A DNA stretch of 64,000 bases from Marinicella pacifica. Its GTDB lineage: Bacteria > Pseudomonadota > Gammaproteobacteria > Xanthomonadales > Marinicellaceae. The stretch spans positions 372,001 through 436,000 of the forward strand of contig NZ_BMEO01000001.1 in assembly GCF_014636635.1 (NCBI RefSeq). The letters run 5' to 3'. Made by a program: the position numbers and the translations under genes. This document shows positions 29,477 through 37,599 of this stretch, piece after piece (the first letter of the stretch is position 1; every line of letters begins with the position of its first letter). Under the pieces are notes generated by a model. It was not told where the DNA came from. It ran no database searches and worked only from the letters and a program-made list of their open reading frames with translations.

Positions 29477-30019
29477 CTAAACGGCGGCATTCTGGAATTT
29501 AATGTCAGAGACCAGATGATCAATCTCAAACACATTCCAAGTCACCCCATCATGACTGAAATACTTATCACAATATAAATAAACCCGGGAATCATCATCG
29601 CCCTCAACATCTTGCCGGTCGCTGACATTAAAATGACGTTGACCAAACACTTCATCCACCACCAGGCCGGCCTGACCACCCGGTTGGTTAATAACCAACA
29701 TGCGGCTGTGTTTGGTGATTTTGGCTGATTCATCGGTTAAAAATGCTTTTAAATCAATGGCGGGTATGAGGTTGCTTCGAATATTTACCAGGCCCAGCAC
29801 CCAGGTATCAATGCCCGGAATACGGATTAACTCCGGCAAAATAACCACCTCATTAACATCATCCACTTCGGCCACCAGATGAAAATCACCAATTCTGAAT
29901 CCAATGCCTGACCAGTCACCCCGATCGGCCTCATCACTGGTGGCACTCAATGCATGGGCCAGGCTTCGTTGCTCATATTGTAGCAACAACTCAAATGGTT
30001 TAATGATTTGCTTGGTCAT
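29477..30019 (-). CDS. pilI: CheW-type adaptor PilI
   Basis: A 180-residue CheW-domain protein coupling PilJ to ChpA. Visible are FRIGDFHLVAEVDDVNEVV, the PGI-x-x-W-x-x-G-L-x-N-x-R-x-x-L core (PGIDTWVLGLVNIRSNLIP), a DLKAFL strand and a GLVVDEVFGQRHF strand. It starts 6 bp after the pilG stop, with AGGA upstream. Confidence 0.93.
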   Translation of the reverse strand: MTKQIIKPFELLLQYEQRSLAHALSATSDEADRGDWSGIGFRIGDFHLVAEVDDVNEVVILPELIRIPGIDTWVLGLVNIRSNLIPAIDLKAFLTDESAKITKHSRMLVINQPGGQAGLVVDEVFGQRHFNVSDRQDVEGDDDSRVYLYCDKYFSHDGVTWNVFEIDHLVSDIKFQNAAV

Positions 30020-30024
30020 GATGA

Positions 30025-30405
30025 TTAATCCTGTTTCACATGTTTTTCGATGGCGTCAATCAATTCTTCCTTGGTAAATGGTTTGGTCAAATATTCTTCG
30101 GCACCCACCACCCGGCCTTTAGCTTTATCAAATAAACCGTCTTTACTGGACAACATAATCACCGGCGTGGATTTATGTTCACTGTTCATTTTAATTAAGG
30201 CACAGGTTTTATAGCCATCAAGACGCGGCATCATAATATCCACAAAAATAATATCTGGATTTAAATCGGCAATTTGGGACAGGGCTTCATAACCATTATC
30301 AACACTAATGACGTCACAACCTTCTTTTTTTAAGAGTGTTTCGGCGGTTCTGCGGATGGTTTTACTGTCGTCAATAACCATCACTTTAAGACCTTCTAAA
30401 TTCAT
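30025..30405 (-). CDS. pilG: Single-domain response regulator PilG
   Basis: A 126-residue receiver domain. Acidic pocket IDDS, phosphoacceptor Asp56 (FVDIMMPRLDG), Ser in MLSSKDG and Lys in YLTKPF are intact. The wording KVMVIDDSKTIRRTAETLLKK and SSKDGLFDKAKGR is that of PilG rather than PilH. PilG promotes pilus extension. It heads the cluster behind GGAGAG. A pilH gene, normally next, is absent: pilI follows directly. Confidence 0.92.
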   Translation of the reverse strand: MNLEGLKVMVIDDSKTIRRTAETLLKKEGCDVISVDNGYEALSQIADLNPDIIFVDIMMPRLDGYKTCALIKMNSEHKSTPVIMLSSKDGLFDKAKGRVVGAEEYLTKPFTKEELIDAIEKHVKQD

Positions 30406-30753
30406 ATTCTCTCCAAGCTCATTAGCAATATTATTCGACGTTTAACATTTTACATTTATTATTAACTAAATCGTCTAAGTATGTCATTCTCAAGAAAATA
30501 ACCGATTTAATTGACGATTACAAAACAATTTTCTCAAAATACCCTTTTTATTCCTCATTTTTTACATGACAACCATGACAACGCAAAAAAAACGGTACAC
30601 AGTGACAATAATTATGCCTGACGTTTACAATTCATCATGAATTTTCGCCATTGAACGGCATTATCCCTGATAAGATTTTATCGGGTGCGGTAAAATCTCG
30701 TCATTAGCATATTATAATTCGAGACAATTAACAATTTATTAACCGGATAAAAA
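30406..30753. other. Divergent intergenic region between pilG and gshB
   Basis: A 348-bp AT-rich stretch without a plausible gene. Toward gshB there is a TATAAT at 30713-30718 (no good -35) and a short hairpin around 30664-30684. Toward pilG, on the minus strand, TTGAGA and TTTAGT are 17 nt apart around 30468-30496; this is a weak promoter candidate. It must carry the promoters of both large clusters. Confidence 0.5.
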
Positions 30754-31692
30754 ATGAAAATAGCCTTCGTGATGGACCCCATTGAATCCATCAAACCGCA
30801 CAAAGATTCAACATTTGCGATGCTACTGGCCGCCCAAAAACGCGGTCATCAAATAGACTATATCCGACCCGAGGATTTATACACCTCAGCCGGCTGCCCG
30901 GCCGCCCTGTGTCAAACCATAACCGTGACCGATCAAAGCCACGATTATTATTCCCTGGACACCGTCAAAACCAAACCCCTGACTGAGTTCGATTGCCTTG
31001 CCATGCGTAAGGACCCGCCCTTTGACATGGAATACATCATGGACACTTATATACTTGAACTGGCCGAAAAACAAGGGGTGTTGGTGTTTAACAAATCACA
31101 GGCTTTGCGGGATGCTAACGAGAAATTTTTTACTGAATTTTTTACCGATTTCACACCGGCTAATCGTATCAGCCGCAACCCTGAATTACTCCGACAAGCG
31201 GTTCATGATTTGGATGAGGTTATTATTAAACCCATGGACGGTATGGGCGGGCAATCCATTTTCAAAACTTCCAAAAATGATAAAAACCTCAACGTGATTT
31301 TGGAGACAGTGACACAAAACGGCACAAAAACCACAATTGTGCAAAAATTCATTCCCGAAATCAGTGCCGGTGATAAACGTATTTTGCTGATTCAGGGTGA
31401 GCCCGTTCCCTATGCACTGGCCCGTATCCCTTCGTCACACGATTTTCGTGGTAATTTAGCTAAAGGAGGTCGAGGAGCAGGTGTGGAACTAAGCCGGCGC
31501 GATTATGCCATCTGTGAAGCCGTGGGGCCGGTGTTAAAATCCATGGGTATCGTGTTCGCGGGGATTGATGTGATCGGTGATTACCTCACAGAAATCAATG
31601 TCACCAGTCCTACCTGCATCCGTGAACTTGATCAAATCTACGGATTGGATATTGCAGGTGATCTGATCGACACCTTAGAAACCCTGTTATGA
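30754..31692 (+). CDS. gshB: Glutathione synthetase
   Basis: A 312-residue ATP-grasp enzyme joining gamma-glutamylcysteine and glycine. Conserved features: KIAFVMDPIESIKPHKDST at the start, MRKDPPFDMEY, KPMDGMGGQSIF, the glycine-rich loop NLAKGGRG and the metal-binding EINVTSPTCIRE. It is divergent from pilG, the same neighbourhood as in Pseudomonas. The stop overlaps the tonB start as ATGA. Confidence 0.95.
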   Translation: MKIAFVMDPIESIKPHKDSTFAMLLAAQKRGHQIDYIRPEDLYTSAGCPAALCQTITVTDQSHDYYSLDTVKTKPLTEFDCLAMRKDPPFDMEYIMDTYILELAEKQGVLVFNKSQALRDANEKFFTEFFTDFTPANRISRNPELLRQAVHDLDEVIIKPMDGMGGQSIFKTSKNDKNLNVILETVTQNGTKTTIVQKFIPEISAGDKRILLIQGEPVPYALARIPSSHDFRGNLAKGGRGAGVELSRRDYAICEAVGPVLKSMGIVFAGIDVIGDYLTEINVTSPTCIRELDQIYGLDIAGDLIDTLETLL

Positions 31693-32540
31693 ATGACCGT
31701 CGCATCACTGTCAAAGACAAAAATGTCATGACCTTTACATTGGCGGTGTTGCTTTTGGCCATGGTTATTCTCGGGGTATCCTTTTCATTTCAATCGCGTT
31801 CGCCCCACGTGATTCATAGTATGGATGTCATTCTGACCCAAAAAACCCACACGGATATTCCCGAAAAAGCCGATTATCTGTCTGCCAACAATCAGTTGGG
31901 AGGTGGTCAGACAGAGAATAAGAGCCGGCCGACTGACATTGCAAGTGGCCCTGCAGTCAATCCAGAAGGCCTGTCAAAACAGCAGACAAACGCTCAGCAA
32001 AAAAGCACACAACAACAAGATACCGCTGTGATAACCCAGACAAACGCGGAACACAAGCGCGTCTCAGAAAAACAGCAACAACCGCGAAAACCGAGTCCGC
32101 AAGAACATCAAAACAATTTAAAACAACAGAAACTGGCGCAAATGAAAGAGGAAATTGCCCGAAAAATACAACGCTACGCCAAAAAACCCCGCACCAAATA
32201 TGTTTCCAGCAGCACCAAAGCCTATGAATATGCGCCCTACATTAATAAATGGGTGAAAACCATTGAACGAACCGGCGATTTAAACTACCCTGAAAAGGCC
32301 AAAAAAAAATCATTCCAGGGTGAAGTGATGCTCACGGTGGGCATCAACAAAGACGGCTCATTGCATGAAATTAAAATCATAAAACCATCAAAATACCGAT
32401 TTTTAAATGAAGCCGCCAAGCACATCGTGGAGTTGGCACAACCTTTTGAGCCACTTCCGGAAACTCAGGAACCGGTTGATATTTTATATATCACCCGCAC
32501 ATGGCAGTTTCTACCCGGTCATTTACTGAGACAAAAATGA
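31689..32540 (+). CDS. TonB-family energy transducer (TonB3-like)
   Basis: A 283-residue protein with one N-terminal membrane helix (about 13-33, VMTFTLAVLLLAMVILGVSF), a Gln/Lys-rich periplasmic linker instead of the usual Pro-Lys repeats, and a C-terminal TonB domain (LNYPEKAKKKSFQGEVMLTV, LHEIKIIKPS, ITRTWQF). Its position between gshB and yqgE is that of tonB3 in Pseudomonas aeruginosa, which is needed for twitching motility rather than iron uptake. No exbBD is nearby. It overlaps both neighbours by 4 bp. Confidence 0.85.
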   Translation: MNDRRITVKDKNVMTFTLAVLLLAMVILGVSFSFQSRSPHVIHSMDVILTQKTHTDIPEKADYLSANNQLGGGQTENKSRPTDIASGPAVNPEGLSKQQTNAQQKSTQQQDTAVITQTNAEHKRVSEKQQQPRKPSPQEHQNNLKQQKLAQMKEEIARKIQRYAKKPRTKYVSSSTKAYEYAPYINKWVKTIERTGDLNYPEKAKKKSFQGEVMLTVGINKDGSLHEIKIIKPSKYRFLNEAAKHIVELAQPFEPLPETQEPVDILYITRTWQFLPGHLLRQK

Positions 32541-33082
32541 ATTTAACCAATCAATTTTTAATCGCCCAACCCCATATGCCGGATGAACGGTTTTCAGAGG
32601 CCGTGATTTTGATTTGCGAACACAATGAACACGGGGCCATGGGCATCCGTGTGAATCGCATGAGTGACATTGATTTTGAAGAGGTTTTGATTGGACTGAA
32701 TATTGAAAAAAACCGGGCGGTCAATAATCAGCCGGTTTTTGACGGCGGCCCGGTGAATGCCGAATGCGGTTTTATTTTGCATCGGGGCGAAAAACAATTT
32801 GACAGCTCTTTACAACTCACCCCTTCTCTGGCCTTGACCACCTCAAAAGACATTATTCAGGCCATCGCCGAAAATAACCTTAAGGGTGAGTGGCTGATGA
32901 CACTTGGCTGCGCCACCTGGGATGCCGGGCAGCTGGAGGAGGAAATCACCAACAATGATTGGCTCTCGGGACCGGTGGATGAGAATCTGGTGTTTGACCT
33001 GAGTGAAAACAAATGGTCAAAGGCCTTGGCCTTACTGGGCATCAAGCCCCACCAGCTGGTAGATACAGGCGGCCATGCCTAA
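32537..33082 (+). CDS. YqgE/AlgH family protein
   Basis: A 181-residue protein: MNLTNQFLIAQPHMPDERF, VILICEHNEHGAMGIRVN, VFDGGPVNAECGFILH and GCATWDAGQLEEEI are family signatures. The function of YqgE/AlgH is not settled; it is almost always next to ruvX. The ATG at 32537 overlaps the tonB stop (ATGA); the frame is open further upstream inside tonB but without family similarity. Confidence 0.93.
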   Translation: MNLTNQFLIAQPHMPDERFSEAVILICEHNEHGAMGIRVNRMSDIDFEEVLIGLNIEKNRAVNNQPVFDGGPVNAECGFILHRGEKQFDSSLQLTPSLALTTSKDIIQAIAENNLKGEWLMTLGCATWDAGQLEEEITNNDWLSGPVDENLVFDLSENKWSKALALLGIKPHQLVDTGGHA

Positions 33083-33497
33083 GACCGTGCTGGGTATTGA
33101 CTACGGCCACAAACGCATCGGCCTGGCTGTTGGTCAAACCCTGACTGCCACCGCCAACCCCTTAAAAGTGATTGGCAATAACAAAGATACCTTAAACCAG
33201 ATACAACAAGTGGTGCATGAATGGCACATTGATTTAATCGTTTTGGGTTTTCCTTTAACCATGGATGGTGAAGAACAACTCATTACCCGACAGGTCAAAA
33301 ACTTTGCCAATAAACTTCGCCACCAAACCCAACGACCTGTTGCATTGAGCGATGAACGCTTAAGCTCCTATGAAGCGGAACGCAGTTTCCAACAACAACG
33401 CGCCCAAAACACCCGCAAGGCCAAGCATAAAAACATTTTAGATGCCCAGGCTGCGGCCATCATTTTACAATCCTGGTTTGATCAGCAAACATCATGA
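33075..33497 (+). CDS. ruvX: Holliday junction resolvase-like RuvX (YqgF)
   Basis: A 140-residue RNase H-fold protein with VLGIDYGHKRIGLAVG, DLIVLGFPLTMDGE, LSDERLSSYEAE and the C-terminal HKNILDAQAAAIILQ. The family acts in pre-16S rRNA 5' processing and was also proposed as a resolvase. It overlaps yqgE by 8 bp and pyrB by 4 bp. Confidence 0.93.
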   Translation: MPKTVLGIDYGHKRIGLAVGQTLTATANPLKVIGNNKDTLNQIQQVVHEWHIDLIVLGFPLTMDGEEQLITRQVKNFANKLRHQTQRPVALSDERLSSYEAERSFQQQRAQNTRKAKHKNILDAQAAAIILQSWFDQQTS

Positions 33498-34390
33498 AAC
33501 ATTTACTGGACATTAAAGACCTGAGCAAAACCGACCTGAAACAACTGTTTGAACGGGCCGACAAGCTCAAAGCATTAACTTCAACAGAACGTATTCAACG
33601 CTTAACCGGACGTCAGGTGGTGTGTTTATTTTATGAAAATTCCACGCGCACGCTACTGTCTTTTCAGTTGGCCGCTGATGCGCTGGGGGCGTCTGTATTC
33701 AACTTACCCTTACAGCATTCATCGGCCCAGAAAGGTGAAAGTTTTACCGACACCATCCAAACCATTGCTGCCATGGCCCCGGATGCGCTGGTAATGAGAC
33801 ACCCCAAAGACCATGTCCACAGGGACATCGTGGATTTATTGCCCGAAAACGTACACCTGATTAACGCCGGCGATGGCCAGAACCAACACCCCACCCAGGC
33901 TTTATTGGATCTTTACACCATCGGTCAGCACAAAAGCCGTTTTGAGGGGCTCAAAGTGGTCATTATCGGCGACATTAAACACTCACGTGTGGCCAAATCA
34001 TTGATTGACGGCCTGACCACGCTGGGCACATCAAACATCCATGTGTATGGTCCTGATCATTTAATCCCTGAGCCATATACCCCTTTAAAAGCACCGGATA
34101 TGCGTGCTGCTTTAGATCAGACAGACGTGGTGGTAATGCTGCGCATCCAGAAAGAACGTTTTGAACAACATGAATCGCTGCATATCGACCGCTGGTTTGC
34201 TCAATATGGTCTTGATCAGGAAAAACTTTCCCTTGCCCAAAAAGATGCCATTGTGATGCATCCGGGTCCTTTAAACCGCGGCATAGAAATCAGCTCTGCG
34301 GTGGCTGATGGCCCTCAATCGGTGATTCTGCAACAAGTCCGTAACGGCGTCTTGATGCGCCAGGCGGTTTTGGACTGCTTACTGTCTTAA
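33494..34390 (+). CDS. pyrB: Aspartate carbamoyltransferase catalytic chain
   Basis: A 298-residue enzyme for the first committed step of pyrimidine synthesis. Carbamoyl-phosphate motifs: FYENSTRTLLSFQ, QKGESFTDT, MRHPKDHVH, and INAGDGQNQHPTQALLDL; the aspartate-side PGPLNRGIEI is intact. The usual STRTRxSFE is STRTLLSFQ here, so the second Arg and the Glu are changed. pyrR, which separates ruvX and pyrB in Pseudomonas, is missing: the start overlaps ruvX by 4 bp. The 3' end overlaps the convergent yjdF-like gene by 12 bp. Confidence 0.95.
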   Translation: MKHLLDIKDLSKTDLKQLFERADKLKALTSTERIQRLTGRQVVCLFYENSTRTLLSFQLAADALGASVFNLPLQHSSAQKGESFTDTIQTIAAMAPDALVMRHPKDHVHRDIVDLLPENVHLINAGDGQNQHPTQALLDLYTIGQHKSRFEGLKVVIIGDIKHSRVAKSLIDGLTTLGTSNIHVYGPDHLIPEPYTPLKAPDMRAALDQTDVVVMLRIQKERFEQHESLHIDRWFAQYGLDQEKLSLAQKDAIVMHPGPLNRGIEISSAVADGPQSVILQQVRNGVLMRQAVLDCLLS

Positions 34391-34987
34391 TGCCCGTAAC
34401 TGACGGTCATGCCAATGCGAAAACAGTCCCAAAGCCAATACCGCCCCAATCAAAGCCAGAAACATATCCGACTGGGTATCCCAAACATAACCTTGTGTTC
34501 CCAAAAATGACTCACTGGCCTCATCACTCAGCAAAGCCACCCACCACTCAATCAATTCATAAAACGCCGAAAATCCCAGACAAAAACTGACAATAAAAAA
34601 GTTCATCCAGGCGCGTGAATTAAACACATTAAAACGAACCACCAACTCCCGACACAATATCGCCGGCATCAGACCCTGAAAAAAATGACCCAGCTTATCG
34701 TAGTTATTGCGCTCCGGCCAAATAAACTGCATAAAACCGTCAAAATAAGGCACCCTGGCATAGGTGTAATGTGCCCCAACCACCAACACAATGGCATGTA
34801 AAAATATCAACACATACAGCAATCCGGTTAAACGGAATCTCCGGAACGTTAGCAATAAAATGACAGCCCCTAAAATCGCCGGTAACGCTTCCAATGCCCA
34901 GGTCGCCAGATCATACGGCTGATAAGCCGACCACCCCAAAACCAGCAGGAACACCGCCAGTAAAAACCACAAAAACTGAACTGTCAT
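34379..34987 (-). CDS. DUF2238/YjdF-like integral membrane protein
   Basis: About 202 residues with five or six membrane helices. The central segment YDKLGHFFQGLMPAI and FSAFYELIEWWVA is the signature of the DUF2238 family (E. coli YjdF), whose role is unknown. The ATG at 34987 has GAGG eight nt upstream; an in-frame ATG 33 bp further up would start inside the transposon end at 35008 and is rejected. The inserted MITE lies about 20 bp upstream of the start, between gene and any original promoter. Confidence 0.85.
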   Translation of the reverse strand: MTVQFLWFLLAVFLLVLGWSAYQPYDLATWALEALPAILGAVILLLTFRRFRLTGLLYVLIFLHAIVLVVGAHYTYARVPYFDGFMQFIWPERNNYDKLGHFFQGLMPAILCRELVVRFNVFNSRAWMNFFIVSFCLGFSAFYELIEWWVALLSDEASESFLGTQGYVWDTQSDMFLALIGAVLALGLFSHWHDRQLRALRQ

Positions 34988-35002
34988 TATAACCGCCTCA
35001 CT

Positions 35003-35172
35003 TAAATGAGACCTCTGCATAAGTCTGGATCTTTGGAAAAAAGAATTGAAAAGCTAAAGTTCAAGGCAGGAAACGCGAGTAATAGCAGGGCTATTGATTA
35101 GTTTTCTAACGCAGAAATTTAGCTTTTCAAACTTTTTAACATGATTCACGACTTATGCAGAGGTCTCTAAAT
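35003..35172. mobile_element. 160-bp MITE with 18-bp perfect ends and TAAAT target duplication
   Basis: GAGACCTCTGCATAAGTC (35008-35025) is exactly inverted at 35150-35167. The element is flanked on both sides by TAAAT (35003-35007 and 35168-35172), a 5-bp target duplication. Inside, TTGAAAAGCTAAA and TTTAGCTTTTCAA form a second 13-bp inverted repeat, so the whole element can fold into a long hairpin. There is no transposase; it would need one from a full-length relative. Confidence 0.9.
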
Positions 35173-35264
35173 GTTATTACCCTTGTCTTTGACTCCCTGA
35201 CTAAATTTTATTTGCCAAACCGACCCAAAAATTCTACCATAAACTTTTTAATCTAAAAATCACC

Positions 35265-36191
35265 ATGACAACAGGCAGCCACGCAGCAGAGAACGATTCA
35301 CGCAATCAGGATGTCCTTATTTATATTAACGGCGAAATGGTGCCCAGAAAGGATGCCAAAATCTCCGTATTCGACAGCGGTTTTATTATGGGTGACGGCA
35401 TTTGGGAAAGTGCCCGTTTGCATGAAGGTGTACTGGTGTTTATTGATGACCATTTAAAGCGCTTGTTTAAAGGGGCTAAAGCGCTGGCCATGGATCTCGA
35501 GTACAGTGCCGATGATTTTAAACGTATGCTGTACCAAACGGTGGAAGCCAACGACATGCATGATGACGTGCATTTACGTTTAATGGTGACCCGCGGCATA
35601 AAAACCACACCCTATCAGTCACCGGCGGCCACCGAGCCCGGTACCACCGTGGTGATTATTCCGGAGTACAAAACACCCTCATCACGCAAAAAAAACCAGG
35701 GCGTCAAATTATTCACCGCCCATGTTCGACGCGGTTATCCGGACATCCAGGACCATAAAATTAATTCACACTCGAAACACAATTGCATTCAGGCTTGTAT
35801 TCAGGCCATTGAAGCCGGGGCCGATGAGGCTCTCATGCTGGATCCGCATGGTTTTGTCGCCACCTGTAATTCCACCCATTTTTTTATCGTGGTGGACGGT
35901 GAAGTGTGGACGTCCACTGGTGATTTTTGCCTCGGCGGCATTACCCGGGGCAAAATAATTGATTTATGCAGCCAGTTAAACATCCCGGTACATCAGAAAA
36001 ACTTTTCTTTATTTGATGTCTACAGTGCCGATGAGGTCTTTATCACCGGCACCTTTGCCGGCGTCACACCGGTCGTATCCGTGGATGGCCGTAACATTGG
36101 TGAACCCGATCACTATGCCGTGATGAAAAAACTCCAAACCGGCTATCAGGCTTTGATTTACGAACAAGTCAGACAACACAGAAAATCATGA
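35265..36191 (+). CDS. Class IV PLP aminotransferase (BCAT/D-amino acid transaminase-like)
   Basis: A 308-residue fold-type IV enzyme. INGEMVPRKDAKISVFDSGF and GDGIWESARLHEG are the N-terminal signature; the PLP lysine is in DHKINSHSKHNCI; EALMLDPHGFVATCNSTHFF and the phosphate loop FCLGGITRGKIIDL follow; FITGTFAGVTPV completes the active site. Overall it resembles branched-chain aminotransferases, but the substrate cannot be fixed (D-amino acid transaminase and aminodeoxychorismate lyase share the fold). Its stop overlaps the start of a sulfotransferase gene by 4 bp, so the two are an operon. Confidence 0.85.
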   Translation: MTTGSHAAENDSRNQDVLIYINGEMVPRKDAKISVFDSGFIMGDGIWESARLHEGVLVFIDDHLKRLFKGAKALAMDLEYSADDFKRMLYQTVEANDMHDDVHLRLMVTRGIKTTPYQSPAATEPGTTVVIIPEYKTPSSRKKNQGVKLFTAHVRRGYPDIQDHKINSHSKHNCIQACIQAIEAGADEALMLDPHGFVATCNSTHFFIVVDGEVWTSTGDFCLGGITRGKIIDLCSQLNIPVHQKNFSLFDVYSADEVFITGTFAGVTPVVSVDGRNIGEPDHYAVMKKLQTGYQALIYEQVRQHRKS

Positions 36192-36919
36192 GTCTAACGC
36201 GCATTGCCATGTGGTCAGGACCACGTAACATCTCAACTGCCATGATGCGCGCCTGGGAAAATCGCGCCGACACCGTGGTCATTGACGAACCTTTTTATGG
36301 CCCATTTTTAGCCCATAGTGGTGAAAATCACCCGATGAAAGAAGCGGTTATAAAACATCAAGGCCGGGAATATGCGCCTGTTTTAGACACATTATTGGCG
36401 TCACAAGCCGATGCAGTCGATATTTTCTATCAAAAACACATGGCACATCATATGCTTGATATGACGTTTGTGAACGATTATCTGATTAAACCCTTTCGCC
36501 ATGCTTTTCTTATCCGCGATCCGAAAGACGTGGTCCGTTCTTATGTACGTAAATACCCAAACATAACGGCCGAAGCCCTGGGCTATGGTCGCCAGGTTAA
36601 GATATTTAACAAAGTTCAGCAATACCTGAACCAAAACCCGCCGGTGATTGAATCTGTGGATGTATTAAACCGGCCGAAAGATACCTTAGAAAAATTATGT
36701 ATCGCACTGGGGGTTCCATTTGATGATGCCATGCTAAGCTGGCCAACCGGCTATCGCGATTCAGACGGCATCTGGGCCAGTCATTGGTATAACCGGGTGA
36801 TTGAATCCACCGGTTTTAAACCTTACCGAAAAAAAGACACACCACTGACCAAACGCGAAGCCGAAGTGGCAGCGGCTTGTCAGGCTGATTATGAATTTTT
36901 AAAAGAATGTAAGCTTTAA
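36188..36919 (+). CDS. Sulfotransferase-family protein
   Basis: A 243-residue P-loop protein. The 5'-phosphosulfate loop is MWSGPRNISTAM and the 3'-phosphate motif is LIRDPKDVVRSYV, the two hallmarks of PAPS-dependent sulfotransferases. HMLDMTFVNDYLIKPF lies between them. The acceptor is unknown. Translation is coupled to the aminotransferase upstream (ATGA overlap), and I have seen the same pairing elsewhere, suggesting a joint role in metabolising one amine or alpha-keto compound; this is inference. Confidence 0.8.
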   Translation: MSLTRIAMWSGPRNISTAMMRAWENRADTVVIDEPFYGPFLAHSGENHPMKEAVIKHQGREYAPVLDTLLASQADAVDIFYQKHMAHHMLDMTFVNDYLIKPFRHAFLIRDPKDVVRSYVRKYPNITAEALGYGRQVKIFNKVQQYLNQNPPVIESVDVLNRPKDTLEKLCIALGVPFDDAMLSWPTGYRDSDGIWASHWYNRVIESTGFKPYRKKDTPLTKREAEVAAACQADYEFLKECKL

Positions 36920-36933
36920 CCCGAATACTCAGG

Positions 36934-37599
36934 TTAATCTTCCACTTCCAGTGAAATATTAGAAATATCAACTTCCGGTTCTTTGTGCTTAACCTTTTTA
37001 ACAATCGGCTCATCGGAATCGTCCAATTCAATGCCATCCACCGGTATATCCGGTGTCTCCACTGGTTTGGCGTCCACCATAATGGCACCCACCTCAGCTG
37101 TGGACAATTCATCAATATTTATGTCAGGCACTTCAACTTCCTTTGGCTCAACAATCGGTTTTTCCGCATTTTCATAAATCCGAATATGATCAATGTTTAC
37201 TTCGGGCGGTTCGACACCCGCTTTGTCTTCCAGGCGATCAAAATCAAGTGACAATTTAATATGAGACGTTTCTATGTGGGTTTCCGGCGGTTGTATCGGT
37301 CGCAGAATAACCACCCCCGGTTCACTGAGTTCCCATTCTTTTTGTTTTTGATTGGCCGACTCAACTTCGTTTTTGACTAAACTGACCCGAATACCGGCCT
37401 TTTTCAGGACACTTCGAAAGTGACTGGCTTTATCCATAGGCAGGGATTTTTTTAACACACGGGTTTTGCCATCGAAAAAGACCGCCGCCTTTTCAGCCGG
37501 CATCTTAAACAACCTGGCAAAGTTGGCACGTGCCTGGTCTGCATCAACGCCGCGCACCTTTTTGCCTTTAAAAACCACTTTAAATGTCTGATTGTCCAT
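36934..37599 (-). CDS. Unrecognised repeat protein with small N-terminal alpha/beta domain
   Basis: About 221 residues, no signal peptide. Residues 5-75 ([47 protein letters not shown]) look like a small domain also seen at the N-terminus of some DUF805-type proteins. The rest is acidic and holds five degenerate repeats: PETHIETSHIKL, PEVNIDHIRI, PDINIDELST, PDIPVDGIEL and PEVDISNISL. The ATG at 37599 is chosen since upstream codons lie inside the acyltransferase gene, which it overlaps by 20 bp. Function unknown; the repeats could be short linear binding motifs. Confidence 0.7.
   Translation of the reverse strand: MDNQTFKVVFKGKKVRGVDADQARANFARLFKMPAEKAAVFFDGKTRVLKKSLPMDKASHFRSVLKKAGIRVSLVKNEVESANQKQKEWELSEPGVVILRPIQPPETHIETSHIKLSLDFDRLEDKAGVEPPEVNIDHIRIYENAEKPIVEPKEVEVPDINIDELSTAEVGAIMVDAKPVETPDIPVDGIELDDSDEPIVKKVKHKEPEVDISNISLEVED

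Noticed and set aside
30025..30405. PilH as identity of the response regulator
   Set aside because: The wording of the receiver (KTIRRTAETLLKK, KDGLFDKAKGR) matches PilG.
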